Positions 18,840-26,467 of a stretch of 64,000 nucleotides of DNA are shown here, piece by piece (position 1 is the first letter of the stretch; each line of letters opens with the position of its first letter). The notes beneath the pieces are model-generated. The model saw only the letters and a list, made by a program, of their open reading frames with translations, was not told where the DNA came from and searched no databases. The DNA is taken from assembly GCF_036206005.1 (NCBI RefSeq), contig NZ_CP108143.1, forward strand, positions 3,920,001 to 3,984,000, written 5' to 3'. The DNA comes from Streptomyces sp. NBC_00178. GTDB lineage: Bacteria; Actinomycetota; Actinomycetes; Streptomycetales; Streptomycetaceae. The translations under genes and the position numbers were made by a program.

Positions 18840-20363
18840 CCTCGTGGTGATGGACGACTCAACCACGACCTGCTCCCCGGAGAGAAAGGCCCCCAGGACG
18901 CTTGCGGCGTCTTCGGTGTCTGGGCTCCCGGCGAAGAGGTCGCCAAGCTCACCTATTTCGGACTGTATGCCCTGCAGCACCGTGGACAGGAGTCCGCGGG
19001 CATCGCAGTGAGCAACGGGTCCCAGATCCTGGTCTTCAAGGACATGGGACTGGTCTCGCAGGTCTTCGACGAAACGTCTCTGGGATCGCTCCAGGGCCAC
19101 ATCGCGGTCGGTCATGCCCGTTACTCCACCACCGGTGCCTCGGTGTGGGAGAACGCGCAGCCGACGTTCCGTGCCACCGCGCACGGCTCGATCGCCCTGG
19201 GTCACAACGGCAATCTGGTCAACACGGCCCAGCTCGCCGAGATGGTCGCCGACCTTCCCCGTAAGGACGGCCGTGCCACCCAGGTCGCGGCGACCAACGA
19301 CACCGATCTGGTGACCGCGCTGCTCGCCGGGCAGAGAGACGCCGACGACAAGCCGCTCACCATCGAGGAAGCCGCCACTACGGTGCTTCCCCAGGTGAAG
19401 GGCGCCTTCTCGCTCGTCTTCATGGACGAGCACACCCTCTACGCGGCCCGTGACCCGCAGGGCATCCGCCCGCTGGTCCTCGGCCGGCTCGAGCGCGGCT
19501 GGGTGGTGGCCTCCGAGTCCGCCGCCCTGGACATCTGCGGTGCGAGCTACGTCCGCGAGATCGAGCCGGGTGAGCTCGTCGCCATCGACGAGAACGGCCT
19601 GCGCACCTCCCGCTTCGCAGAAGCGAAGCCGAAGGGCTGCGTCTTCGAGTACGTCTATCTCGCCCGCCCCGACACCGACATCGCCGGGCGCAACGTCTAT
19701 CTCTCGCGTGTGGAGATGGGCCGGAAGCTGGCCGCGGAAGCCCCCGTCGACGCCGACCTGGTCATAGCGACGCCGGAATCGGGAACCCCCGCCGCCATCG
19801 GTTACGCCGAGGCGAGCGGAATTCCGTTCGGAGCCGGACTCGTCAAGAACGCCTACGTCGGCCGGACCTTCATCCAGCCCTCGCAGACGATCCGCCAGCT
19901 GGGCATCCGCCTCAAGCTGAATCCGCTCAAGGAAGTCATCAAGGGCAAGCGCCTGGTGGTCGTCGACGACTCGATCGTCCGCGGCAACACCCAGCGTGCC
20001 CTGGTGCGGATGCTCCGCGAGGCCGGTGCCGCCGAGATCCACATCCGGATCTCGTCCCCGCCGGTCAAGTGGCCGTGCTTCTTCGGCATCGACTTCGCCA
20101 CGCGGGCGGAGCTGATCGCGAACGGCATGACCGTCGATGAGATCGCCACCTCCATGGGTGCGGACTCGCTCTCGTACATCTCGCTCGACGCGATGGTCGA
20201 GGCGACGACGATCGCCAAGCCGAACCTGTGCCGCGCCTGCTTCGACGGCGAGTACCCGATGGAGCTCCCGGACCCGGAGCTGCTCGGCAAGCAGCTGCTG
20301 GAGACCGAGCTGGCCGCCGGCCCCGCCGCGACCGCGGCTGCCGACGCGCTGCGTCGTCCGTGA
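18837..20363 (+). CDS. purF: Amidophosphoribosyltransferase
   Basis: First committed step of purine synthesis: PRPP plus glutamine to phosphoribosylamine. 508 residues. A short propeptide precedes the N-terminal nucleophile in QDACGVFGVWAP (Cys23), which must be exposed by cleavage. The glutaminase half shows HRGQESAG and ARYSTTG. The phosphoribosyltransferase half has the PRPP loop VVVDDSIVRGNT. Cysteines in PPVKWPCFFG and NLCRACFDGEYP fit the Fe-S type of PurF found in Bacillus and actinobacteria. purM follows after 60 bp. Confidence 0.98.
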   Translation: MPRGDGRLNHDLLPGEKGPQDACGVFGVWAPGEEVAKLTYFGLYALQHRGQESAGIAVSNGSQILVFKDMGLVSQVFDETSLGSLQGHIAVGHARYSTTGASVWENAQPTFRATAHGSIALGHNGNLVNTAQLAEMVADLPRKDGRATQVAATNDTDLVTALLAGQRDADDKPLTIEEAATTVLPQVKGAFSLVFMDEHTLYAARDPQGIRPLVLGRLERGWVVASESAALDICGASYVREIEPGELVAIDENGLRTSRFAEAKPKGCVFEYVYLARPDTDIAGRNVYLSRVEMGRKLAAEAPVDADLVIATPESGTPAAIGYAEASGIPFGAGLVKNAYVGRTFIQPSQTIRQLGIRLKLNPLKEVIKGKRLVVVDDSIVRGNTQRALVRMLREAGAAEIHIRISSPPVKWPCFFGIDFATRAELIANGMTVDEIATSMGADSLSYISLDAMVEATTIAKPNLCRACFDGEYPMELPDPELLGKQLLETELAAGPAATAAADALRRP

Positions 20364-20423
20364 TCCGGACCGACCGGCCGCTTCCCCACCAGCCCCGCAC
20401 TCCCACACGAAAGATCCCGGGCC

Positions 20424-21497
20424 ATGTCTGAGACAACAGGTGCTTCCTACGCCGCGGCGGGCGTCGACATCGAAGCCGGTGACCGCGCCGTCGAGCTGAT
20501 GAAGGAGTGGGTGAAGAAGACGAAGCGCCCCGAGGTCGAGGGCCTCGGCGGCCTCGGCGGGTTCGCCGGTCTCTTCGACGCCTCGGCGCTCAAGCGCTAC
20601 GAGCGCCCGCTGCTGGCCTCGGCGACCGACGGCGTCGGCACGAAGGTAGACCTGGCCCGGCAGATGGGCGTGTACGACACCATCGGCCACGACCTCGTCG
20701 GCATGGTCGTCGACGACCTGGTCGTGTGCGGGGCCGAGCCGCTCTTCATGACCGACTACATCTGTGTCGGCAAGGTGCATCCCGAGCGTGTCGCGGCGAT
20801 CGTCAAGGGCATCGCCGAGGGCTGCGTCCTCGCGGGCTGCGCCCTGGTGGGCGGCGAGACCGCCGAGCACCCCGGGCTCCTCGGCCCCGACGACTTCGAC
20901 GTCGCCGGAGCGGGCACGGGCGTGGTCGAGGCGGACCGCCTCCTGGGCCCGGAGCGCATCCGCGAGGGCGACGCCGTGATCGCGATGGCGTCCTCCGGTC
21001 TTCACTCCAACGGGTACTCGCTCGTGCGCCACGTGGTCTTCGACCGTGCCGGATGGACCCTGGACCGTCAGGTCGAGGAGTTCGGCAGGACGCTCGGTGA
21101 GGAGCTCCTGGAGCCCACGAGGATCTACTCCCTGGACTGCCTCGCACTGACCCGTACGACCGAGGTGCACGGCTTCAGCCACGTCACCGGCGGCGGTCTG
21201 GCCAACAACCTGGCCCGGGTGATCCCGGACGCGCTCCACGCCACGGTCGACCGCGGCACGTGGACCCCGGGCGCCGTGTTCGATCTGGTCGGCAAGGCCG
21301 GCAAGGTCGAGCAGCTGGAGCTCGAGAAGACCCTCAACATGGGTGTCGGCATGATCGCGGTCGTGCCCGCCGACTCGGTCGACGCGGCACTGACGACGCT
21401 GGCCGACCGGGGTGTGGACTCCTGGGTCGCGGGCGAGATCACCGCGCGCGGTGACCACGCCACGGGTGCCGAGCTGACCGGTAGCTACGCACGGTAG
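20424..21497 (+). CDS. purM: Phosphoribosylformylglycinamidine cyclo-ligase
   Basis: AIR synthetase, fifth purine step. 357 residues. Family blocks: YAAAGVDIEAGDRAVELMK at the start, TDGVGTKVDLA, DLVGMVVDDLVVCGAEPLF, GGETAEHPG, SSGLHSNGYSLVR and THVTGGGL-like SHVTGGGLANNL. It is probably transcribed with purF. Confidence 0.98.
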   Translation: MSETTGASYAAAGVDIEAGDRAVELMKEWVKKTKRPEVEGLGGLGGFAGLFDASALKRYERPLLASATDGVGTKVDLARQMGVYDTIGHDLVGMVVDDLVVCGAEPLFMTDYICVGKVHPERVAAIVKGIAEGCVLAGCALVGGETAEHPGLLGPDDFDVAGAGTGVVEADRLLGPERIREGDAVIAMASSGLHSNGYSLVRHVVFDRAGWTLDRQVEEFGRTLGEELLEPTRIYSLDCLALTRTTEVHGFSHVTGGGLANNLARVIPDALHATVDRGTWTPGAVFDLVGKAGKVEQLELEKTLNMGVGMIAVVPADSVDAALTTLADRGVDSWVAGEITARGDHATGAELTGSYAR

Positions 21498-21602
21498 GAC
21501 GTCGTGTCCGCCGGTCCCGGCCCCGGGCCGGACCGGCGGCGGGCCGCGTACGAGCGGTGCACCCGACGGGAGCCCCGTCGTTGCCGGGCCCGGACAGCAC
21601 AG

Positions 21603-21632
21603 AACCCGGTCCGGGCGGACCCGGACCGGGTT
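21603..21632. terminator. Terminator between purM and the DUF3073 gene
   Basis: Perfect 13-bp inverted repeat (AACCCGGTCCGGG / complement), 4-base loop, with A's on one side and T's on the other. It serves the two convergent genes. Confidence 0.85.
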
Positions 21633-21649
21633 GATGTGTCAGAGCGAGG

Positions 21650-21907
21650 TCAAGCGCCGCGGCGCTGTGACGACGGACCGGACTGTTCGTCCTCGTCCGC
21701 GTCCTCGTCGTCGTTGTACAGATCCGCGTACTGTGCGTACGGGTCATCTTCCTCGTCGTCGTCCTCGAACGGCTCCGCGTTCGGTGGCTGACTCGAAGGC
21801 GATGCGCCCAGCTCATTGGCCAGACGCGACAGGTCCGTCCCGCCGCTGCTGTACTTCAGCTGGCGGGCGACCTTGGTCTGCTTGGCCTTTGCCCGGCCGC
21901 GCCCCAT
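21650..21907 (-). CDS. DUF3073 family protein
   Basis: 85 residues. The basic N-terminus MGRGRAKAKQTKVARQLKYSS is the family signature; the C-terminal half is extremely acidic (EDDDEEDD, NDDEDADEDEQ). This charge split suggests nucleic-acid or ribosome association, but the function is unknown. The family is near-universal in actinobacteria. Start chosen at the ATG before GRGRAKAK. Confidence 0.93.
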   Translation of the reverse strand: MGRGRAKAKQTKVARQLKYSSGGTDLSRLANELGASPSSQPPNAEPFEDDDEEDDPYAQYADLYNDDEDADEDEQSGPSSQRRGA

Positions 21908-22253
21908 GGCTCGACCCCCTCGGTGACGGGGCTCGACGGCCCCAGAGTCTTGACACGCGTTCATGTTTCAGGACGGACTCTCGGCTGAGAGACCGCGCCC
22001 GTGGCTTTAACGGTACCTGCTTCCTCGGCCATACGGTACGCCGCCCGCATCACGTGCCTTCGCGCAGGACCGTCGAGGAGCCCTTCCTCGCTGGTCAAGA
22101 CCGATTTTAACCTCTTGTGGACGGCCGACCCGCCGACCTGGGTGAGTCTTGTCTCCCCAGGGCGGGCCGGCCGCTCCGGGAACCCGTGCGCGGCCGCGCC
22201 GGCGCCCCCCGCGGGCCGTCCGGCGGCGGGGGACGGAGCTCGCGCGGGACGGG
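21908..22253. other. Spacer between vdh and the DUF3073 gene
   Basis: 346 bp between two minus-strand genes. It is less G/C-rich than its flanks. One minus-strand frame ending at 21961 reads ...EEGLLDGPARRHVMRAAYRMAEEAG..., which looks protein-like but has no acceptable start codon except a GTG that leaves about 30 residues, and it contains a TTA codon. I do not call it as a gene. Confidence 0.4.
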
Positions 22254-23345
22254 TCAGCGGCGGCGGGCCTCCGCCATCCGCTGCTCGGCGATCCGGTCGG
22301 CCGCGGCGGCCGGCGGAATCCCGTCCGCCTTCGCACGTGCGAATATGGCCAGCGTCGTGTCGAAGATCTTCGAGGCCTTCGCCTTGCACCGGTCGAAGTC
22401 GAAACCGTGCAGTTCGTCGGCGACCTGGATGACGCCACCGGCGTTCACGACGTAGTCCGGTGCGTACAGAACCGAACGGTCGGCCAGGTCCTTCTCGATA
22501 CCCGGGTGCGCCAGCTGGTTGTTGGCGGCTCCGCAGACGATCTTCGCGGTGAGGACGGGGACGGTCTCGTCGTTCAGGGCGCCCCCGAGGGCGCACGGCG
22601 CGTAGATGTCGAGGCCCTCGGTGCGGATCAGCGCGTCCGTGTCCGCGGCCACGGCGACCTGCGGGTGCAGGTCCGTGATCCGGCGGACGGACTCCTCGCG
22701 CACGTCGGTCACGACGACCTCGGCGCCGTCGCTGAGCAGGTGCTCGACCAGGTGGCGGCCCACCTTGCCGACGCCGGCGACGCCTACCTTGCGTCCGCGC
22801 AGCGTGGGATCGCCCCAGAGGTGCTGTGCGGAGGCCCGCATGCCCTGGAAGACGCCGAACGCGGTGAGGACGGAGGAGTCGCCCGCGCCGCCGTTCTCGG
22901 GGGAGCGGCCGGTGGTCCAGCGGCACTCCCGGGCGACGACGTCCATGTCGGCGACGTAGGTGCCGACGTCGCACGCGGTCACGTACCGGCCGCCGAGCGA
23001 GGCCACGAACCGGCCGTAGGCCAGGAGCAGTTCCTCGGACTTGATCTGCTCCGGGTCACCGATGATCACGGCCTTGCCGCCGCCGTGGTCGAGCCCGGCC
23101 ATGGCGTTCTTGTACGACATGCCGCGCGACAGGTTCAGCGCGTCCGCGACGGCCTCCGCTTCGGAGGCGTACGGGTAGAAGCGGGTGCCGCCGAGGGCGG
23201 GACCCAGGGCGGTGGAGTGGAGGGCGATGACGGCCTTGAGGCCTGTGGCGCGGTCCTGGCAGATGACGACTTGCTCGTGGCCGCCCTGGTCCGAGTGGAA
23301 CAGGGTGCGCAGCACGTCGACAGGTACGCCGGTCACATCGGTCAC
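22254..23345 (-). CDS. vdh: Valine (Leu/Phe/Val family) dehydrogenase
   Basis: 363 residues. NAD-dependent oxidative deamination of branched-chain amino acids; in Streptomyces it supplies acyl-CoA precursors for antibiotics. The family core is obvious: [20 protein letters not shown], the catalytic Lys region [13 protein letters not shown], then the Rossmann segment [17 protein letters not shown] and the tail [17 protein letters not shown]. From memory it is nearly identical to the characterised S. coelicolor Vdh. The GTG at 23345 gives the known N-terminus VTDV. It is divergent from the next gene (177-bp gap). Confidence 0.97.
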   Translation of the reverse strand: MTDVTGVPVDVLRTLFHSDQGGHEQVVICQDRATGLKAVIALHSTALGPALGGTRFYPYASEAEAVADALNLSRGMSYKNAMAGLDHGGGKAVIIGDPEQIKSEELLLAYGRFVASLGGRYVTACDVGTYVADMDVVARECRWTTGRSPENGGAGDSSVLTAFGVFQGMRASAQHLWGDPTLRGRKVGVAGVGKVGRHLVEHLLSDGAEVVVTDVREESVRRITDLHPQVAVAADTDALIRTEGLDIYAPCALGGALNDETVPVLTAKIVCGAANNQLAHPGIEKDLADRSVLYAPDYVVNAGGVIQVADELHGFDFDRCKAKASKIFDTTLAIFARAKADGIPPAAAADRIAEQRMAEARRR

Positions 23346-23522
23346 TGTGGTGACTCCCAAGTACGAAGCGGCGGAAGACCCTCCTGAAGGTGGGGAGGGT
23401 CCCGGCCGGACCGGCAGCGGCCGGTCCGACTGGGCAAGAGCGTAAGTCCTCGGGACACGCGGATCCGCGCGGGTGCGCGGGATCACCCCCTGGTGGAGTA
23501 CCGGCATGACACGATTCACCGC

Positions 23523-24368
23523 ATGTCGGTGGTGTCTTCGGTGCTCGTCCCCTACACGTCCTATCTGCGGGTGTACGAGCCGCTCGCCGCTTTCCGGGAG
23601 CCCGAGAGAGGCCACTGGGCCCGTTACGCGCAGCGGTCGGTCCTGCCCACCGCGCAGGACGAACTGCGACGCTCGCTGGCGGACTTGGTGCCCACCCCGC
23701 CGGTGCCGGTTCCGGTGCACGAGAGCGGGGACGCGTTCGTGGCGGAAGTGGACGGCGTGGTGTGCGTGTGCCCGTGGCGCACCCGGATGCGGAGCTGGAT
23801 GGCGCTCGGCGAGCTGGGGGGTCTGTTTCCGGCCACCGTGCTCGACGCGGTGCTGCCCCCGGTGGTGCGGGGCCAGGCGGCGGCGGACTACGAGCGGTGG
23901 TCGGAGCGGAACCCGGACGCCCGTCCCTGGATCCGGACGACGGTGTGGCACGTGCCCGTGCGCTGGTTCGTCCTGTTCGACGACGAGGAGCGCGAGTACG
24001 TCGCGGCCGGCGCCGACGGCGGGCGGCCCTCCCTGCGCTACCGCACCCCGATGGTGCAGGCGCGGCGGCGGCTGGCGAGGGCGTTGCGGACGCTGCGGGA
24101 GACGGTCGACGAAGGGCCGCTGACCGAGGGGCTCGTGGACGTCGGGCGCTGGCTGGAGGAGTTCCATCCGCGCGGTCTGGTCGAGCTCGACTACGGCGGC
24201 CTCGTGCACGCCCTCTCCGGCGAGCAGCTCGCGGGTGACCGGTCGGCCGCGGACGTGGCCGAGGGCATCGCGGCCCTGCGCGCCGGGGACGGCGACGCCG
24301 CGGGTGTCGCGTACGGGCGTCTCGCCGACCGCTGGCGGGCGGTGCGCGACCTCCAGTCCTCCAACTAG
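23523..24368 (+). CDS. Conserved-looking protein of unknown function
   Basis: 281 residues from ATG 23523 ([24 protein letters not shown]); a GTG at 23493 is possible but unsupported. It is soluble, with no signal peptide or membrane segment. Notable stretches are [23 protein letters not shown] and [13 protein letters not shown] do not recognise a domain. Position between vdh and bldC appears, from memory, to be conserved in Streptomyces. The -10-like CACGAT seven bases before the ATG suggests it could be leaderless. Confidence 0.85.
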   Translation: MSVVSSVLVPYTSYLRVYEPLAAFREPERGHWARYAQRSVLPTAQDELRRSLADLVPTPPVPVPVHESGDAFVAEVDGVVCVCPWRTRMRSWMALGELGGLFPATVLDAVLPPVVRGQAAADYERWSERNPDARPWIRTTVWHVPVRWFVLFDDEEREYVAAGADGGRPSLRYRTPMVQARRRLARALRTLRETVDEGPLTEGLVDVGRWLEEFHPRGLVELDYGGLVHALSGEQLAGDRSAADVAEGIAALRAGDGDAAGVAYGRLADRWRAVRDLQSSN

Positions 24369-24741
24369 CGCGAAGTAGTGTGAATTGGAACGCAACGTCG
24401 CATAGAGGTGTTCGGGGCAGGGAAGAGACATCCCGTGAGGTGTCCGACATCCGTGGGCACCGGGGAGGCCGGCGGAGGTGGGCGGGATGCCGTGACAGGA
24501 GCCGAGAGGCGCGTGACCGTGTGCCAGGTGTGACGCGTGCGACAGGTGAGGCGAGGATGCGCTGGTCCAGGCCTTGGGACCTACGTCCTGAACCGGGCCT
24601 TTGTCTCAAGCGTGACGGACAGCACTAACGGGGCCCTTGCGCCCTTCCCTACTCCTCATGCCAAAATAGGACAAGGAGTCCGGGGAGGGCTCCGTTCGCC
24701 TAACTATGGGCGTCATGCTTCGCATTGCACGCTATGGGGGG

Positions 24742-24761
24742 TCTGACGACTTCTGACGACT
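24742..24761. repeat. Perfect 10-bp tandem repeat upstream of bldC
   Basis: TCTGACGACT twice head-to-tail. The period equals one turn of the helix, the arrangement BldC-type proteins are known to read. Whether it is a BldC site is inference. Confidence 0.5.
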
Positions 24762-24991
24762 CCTGGTTGACCTGTGACTGATCGTTACTGGGGCGTGACT
24801 GTCCGCTATGGCATGGTCCATCGGCTTCCGTCGCTGATGAACACCTGGGAGGGCAATTCCATCGGTTTGGCCGACGTGGCTGGACGGATGGTGTAGTTGT
24901 AGTGCCGAGGACAAGCCGTTCGTCCTATAACCGACTCGGCCCGCGTCCGCCATTTCGGGCAACGTGGGTCAAGGTGCAGAATTTAGAGGAA

Positions 24992-25013
24992 AGAACCGAG
25001 ATGGTTCGGTTCT
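24992..25013 (+). promoter_or_regulatory. Leader hairpin before bldC
   Basis: AGAACCGA-6-TCGGTTCT, a perfect 8-bp stem ending only a few bases before the GAGGAGG ribosome-binding site (25017-25023). It could influence translation initiation, or be a DNA operator. Confidence 0.45.
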
Positions 25014-25029
25014 CCCGAGGAGGCCGCTC

Positions 25030-25236
25030 ATGACCGCTCGCACCCCTGATGCCGAGCCGCTGCTGACCCCGGCTGAGGTCGCCACGATGTTCCGCGTGGA
25101 CCCGAAGACGGTCACCCGTTGGGCAAAGGCTGGCAAGCTCACGTCCATCCGCACGCTCGGTGGACATCGCCGGTACCGCGAGGCAGAGGTCCGCGCACTG
25201 CTTGCGGGTATCCCGCAGCAGCGCAGCGAGGCCTGA
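25030..25236 (+). CDS. bldC: Developmental regulator BldC
   Basis: 68 residues: a single MerR-type winged helix without an effector domain. Core LLTPAEVATMFRVDPKTVTRWAKAGKLTSIRTLGGHRRYREAEVRALL. BldC binds direct repeats cooperatively and holds back the switch to sporulation; it is one of the most conserved Streptomyces proteins. Strong ribosome-binding site GAGGAGG is placed 6 bases before the ATG. It is monocistronic, with a hairpin about 130 bp downstream. Confidence 0.98.
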   Translation: MTARTPDAEPLLTPAEVATMFRVDPKTVTRWAKAGKLTSIRTLGGHRRYREAEVRALLAGIPQQRSEA

Positions 25237-25367
25237 CACACCCCTGTCGCCGCAGCCATAACAGGGCTCCGGAGGTCCCCCAACCCCCGGTGATCCCACA
25301 GATAGCTCCACACGACGGGCGCCCGCCCCAACGGGCGCCATACCTGTGACATGCGGGTTCGTCGTTC

Positions 25368-25401
25368 GATCGCGCTGGACTCCGCCGGGTCCAGCGCGAT
25401 C
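25368..25401 (+). terminator. Terminator downstream of bldC
   Basis: Perfect 13-bp inverted repeat (GATCGCGCTGGAC / complement) with an 8-base loop, followed by TGCGTTTT on the plus strand. Confidence 0.7.
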
Positions 25402-25635
25402 TGCGTTTTCCGGGAGCGCGGGGGCGCGGTCGTCCCGGCGTGCGCGCCGGCCCTCGAACGGGGCGTTCCGGACGGGCTGTTCCGAGCACCGGCGCCGGTC
25501 CTCCGAACCGGCCGACGGGTCGGTTTGCGTGGCCCGGCGTGTGAGTGTGGGCGGGACTGTTCGGGACTGTTCGCCCGGGTCCCGGACGTCGTGGGGCAGC
25601 TCGTGCGGAACGGTCCGGGATGTACTCCACGGGGA

Positions 25636-25647
25636 GTGCAATTGCAC
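25636..25647. promoter_or_regulatory. Palindrome GTGCAATTGCAC in an AT-rich island
   Basis: Perfect 12-bp palindrome followed by atattaaattcccc. Operator-like, but no divergent or downstream gene explains it. Confidence 0.4.
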
Positions 25648-25786
25648 ATATTAAATTCCCCAGTTGTAGGAAGTGCGTAAGGTGCCCCTTCCGAAAAACT
25701 GGTTCAGTGACTCGCGTCACACCGGAGCGCGCCCCGCCGGGCGCGGGCCTGTCGCTCCGGGAGTGGTGTCCGCGGCGGTCGGCGGG

Positions 25787-26134
25787 TCACGCCCCGGCGG
25801 CGCTTGTGTCATCGGGAGGCGCTTCGCGGCGGCCCTGAGAGCGCTCCCCGGAGGGGGTGTCGCCCTCCGGGGGCGGATCGTGCGGGCCGGCCTCGCCCCA
25901 GGCGTCGCTCCCGCGGCCGTCGGCGGCGCTCTCCGGGCCCGCGGGCGGCTGCGCCTTCATGCCCGATTCGGCGGGCTCCGAAGGCTCCTGTGGGGCCGTC
26001 AGGGGCTCCATGGCCAGTCGCAGCAGCCGATGGCACACAGGGCAGTGACGGGTGAGGTGGCGATAGCCGGACGCCGCCGCCAGATGGGCGCGCAGCAGCG
26101 CGCGGGTCTCGTGCCTTGCCGTGGACGCGGACAT
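25787..26134 (-). CDS. Small protein with CPVCH motif, unknown function
   Basis: 115 residues. The conserved-looking N-terminal 45 residues contain SASTARHETRALLRAHL, YRHLTRHCPVCHRLLRLAM: a HxxxCPxCH arrangement that could bind one zinc. The remainder is low-complexity (Pro/Glu/Ser/Gly), probably disordered. ATG 26134 has GGGAGG eight bases upstream; longer in-frame starts are not supported. I believe similar short proteins sit beside bldC in other Streptomyces (a DUF6274-type family), but this is from memory. Confidence 0.8.
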   Translation of the reverse strand: MSASTARHETRALLRAHLAAASGYRHLTRHCPVCHRLLRLAMEPLTAPQEPSEPAESGMKAQPPAGPESAADGRGSDAWGEAGPHDPPPEGDTPSGERSQGRREAPPDDTSAAGA

Positions 26135-26237
26135 GCGCGCGACCTCCCGGTGGACCCCGCCGCCCCCTGCCGGGTGAACCGGGGCGGACTTCCGTCCTAC
26201 GGGGGTACCCGCGTCCGGAGCCGTAGTCAAGACGCGA

Positions 26238-26268
26238 GAAAGCCCGGATCCAGGGGATCCGGGCTTTC
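26238..26268. terminator. Terminator after tRNA-Asp
   Basis: Perfect 14-bp inverted repeat (GAAAGCCCGGATCC / complement), 3-base loop, 9 bases beyond the 3' end of the minus-strand tRNA. Confidence 0.85.
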
Positions 26269-26276
26269 ATCTACTG

Positions 26277-26351
26277 CGGTCCTGACGGGATTTGAACCCG
26301 CGGCCTCCACCTTGACAGGGTGGCGAGCACTCCAAACTGCTCCACAGGACC
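26277..26351 (-). tRNA. tRNA-Asp (anticodon GTC), copy 1
   Basis: 75-nt cloverleaf on the minus strand: acceptor GGTCCTG/CAGGACC, anticodon arm CCACC-CTGTCAA-GGTGG, T-arm GGGTTCAAATCCC. CCA not encoded. Same sequence as 32515-32589. Confidence 0.97.
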
Positions 26352-26467
26352 TCGTTTTCGCTGCTTGCCTTGCGGCCTGCTGCGAAACGAGACTCTACAG
26401 GAGGTCGGCGGGCCAGGTCGAACTCACCCACCGTGCGGGGACCGTCACGGCCCGGCGCCCGGTCCGC

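Larger units (their letters stand above)
24369..25029. other. Long upstream region of bldC
   Basis: 661 bp without a convincing gene, distinctly less G/C-rich than its surroundings. It contains a perfect tandem decamer TCTGACGACT x2 (24742-24761), a possible -10 TATAAC (24926-24931) about 100 bp before the start, and a hairpin just before the ribosome-binding site (24992-25013). Confidence 0.6.
25237..25786. other. Intergenic region between bldC and the CPVCH-motif gene
   Basis: 550 bp between convergent genes. I see no gene. It contains the bldC terminator (25368-25401) and a small A/T-rich island (about 25634-25680) with the perfect palindrome GTGCAATTGCAC (25636-25647), unusual in a region where no start codon lies nearby. 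Confidence 0.55.

Noticed and set aside
18699..21458. 919-codon minus-strand frame opposite purF/purM
   Set aside because: Antisense shadow; no motif, no ribosome-binding site, and both purine enzymes are unmistakable on the plus strand.
21961..22120. Protein-like minus-strand frame (EEGLLDGPARRHVMRAAYRM) with a TTA codon between vdh and the DUF3073 gene
   Set aside because: No start codon except a late GTG leaving about 30 residues, and no ribosome-binding site. Kept only as a note in the spacer entry.
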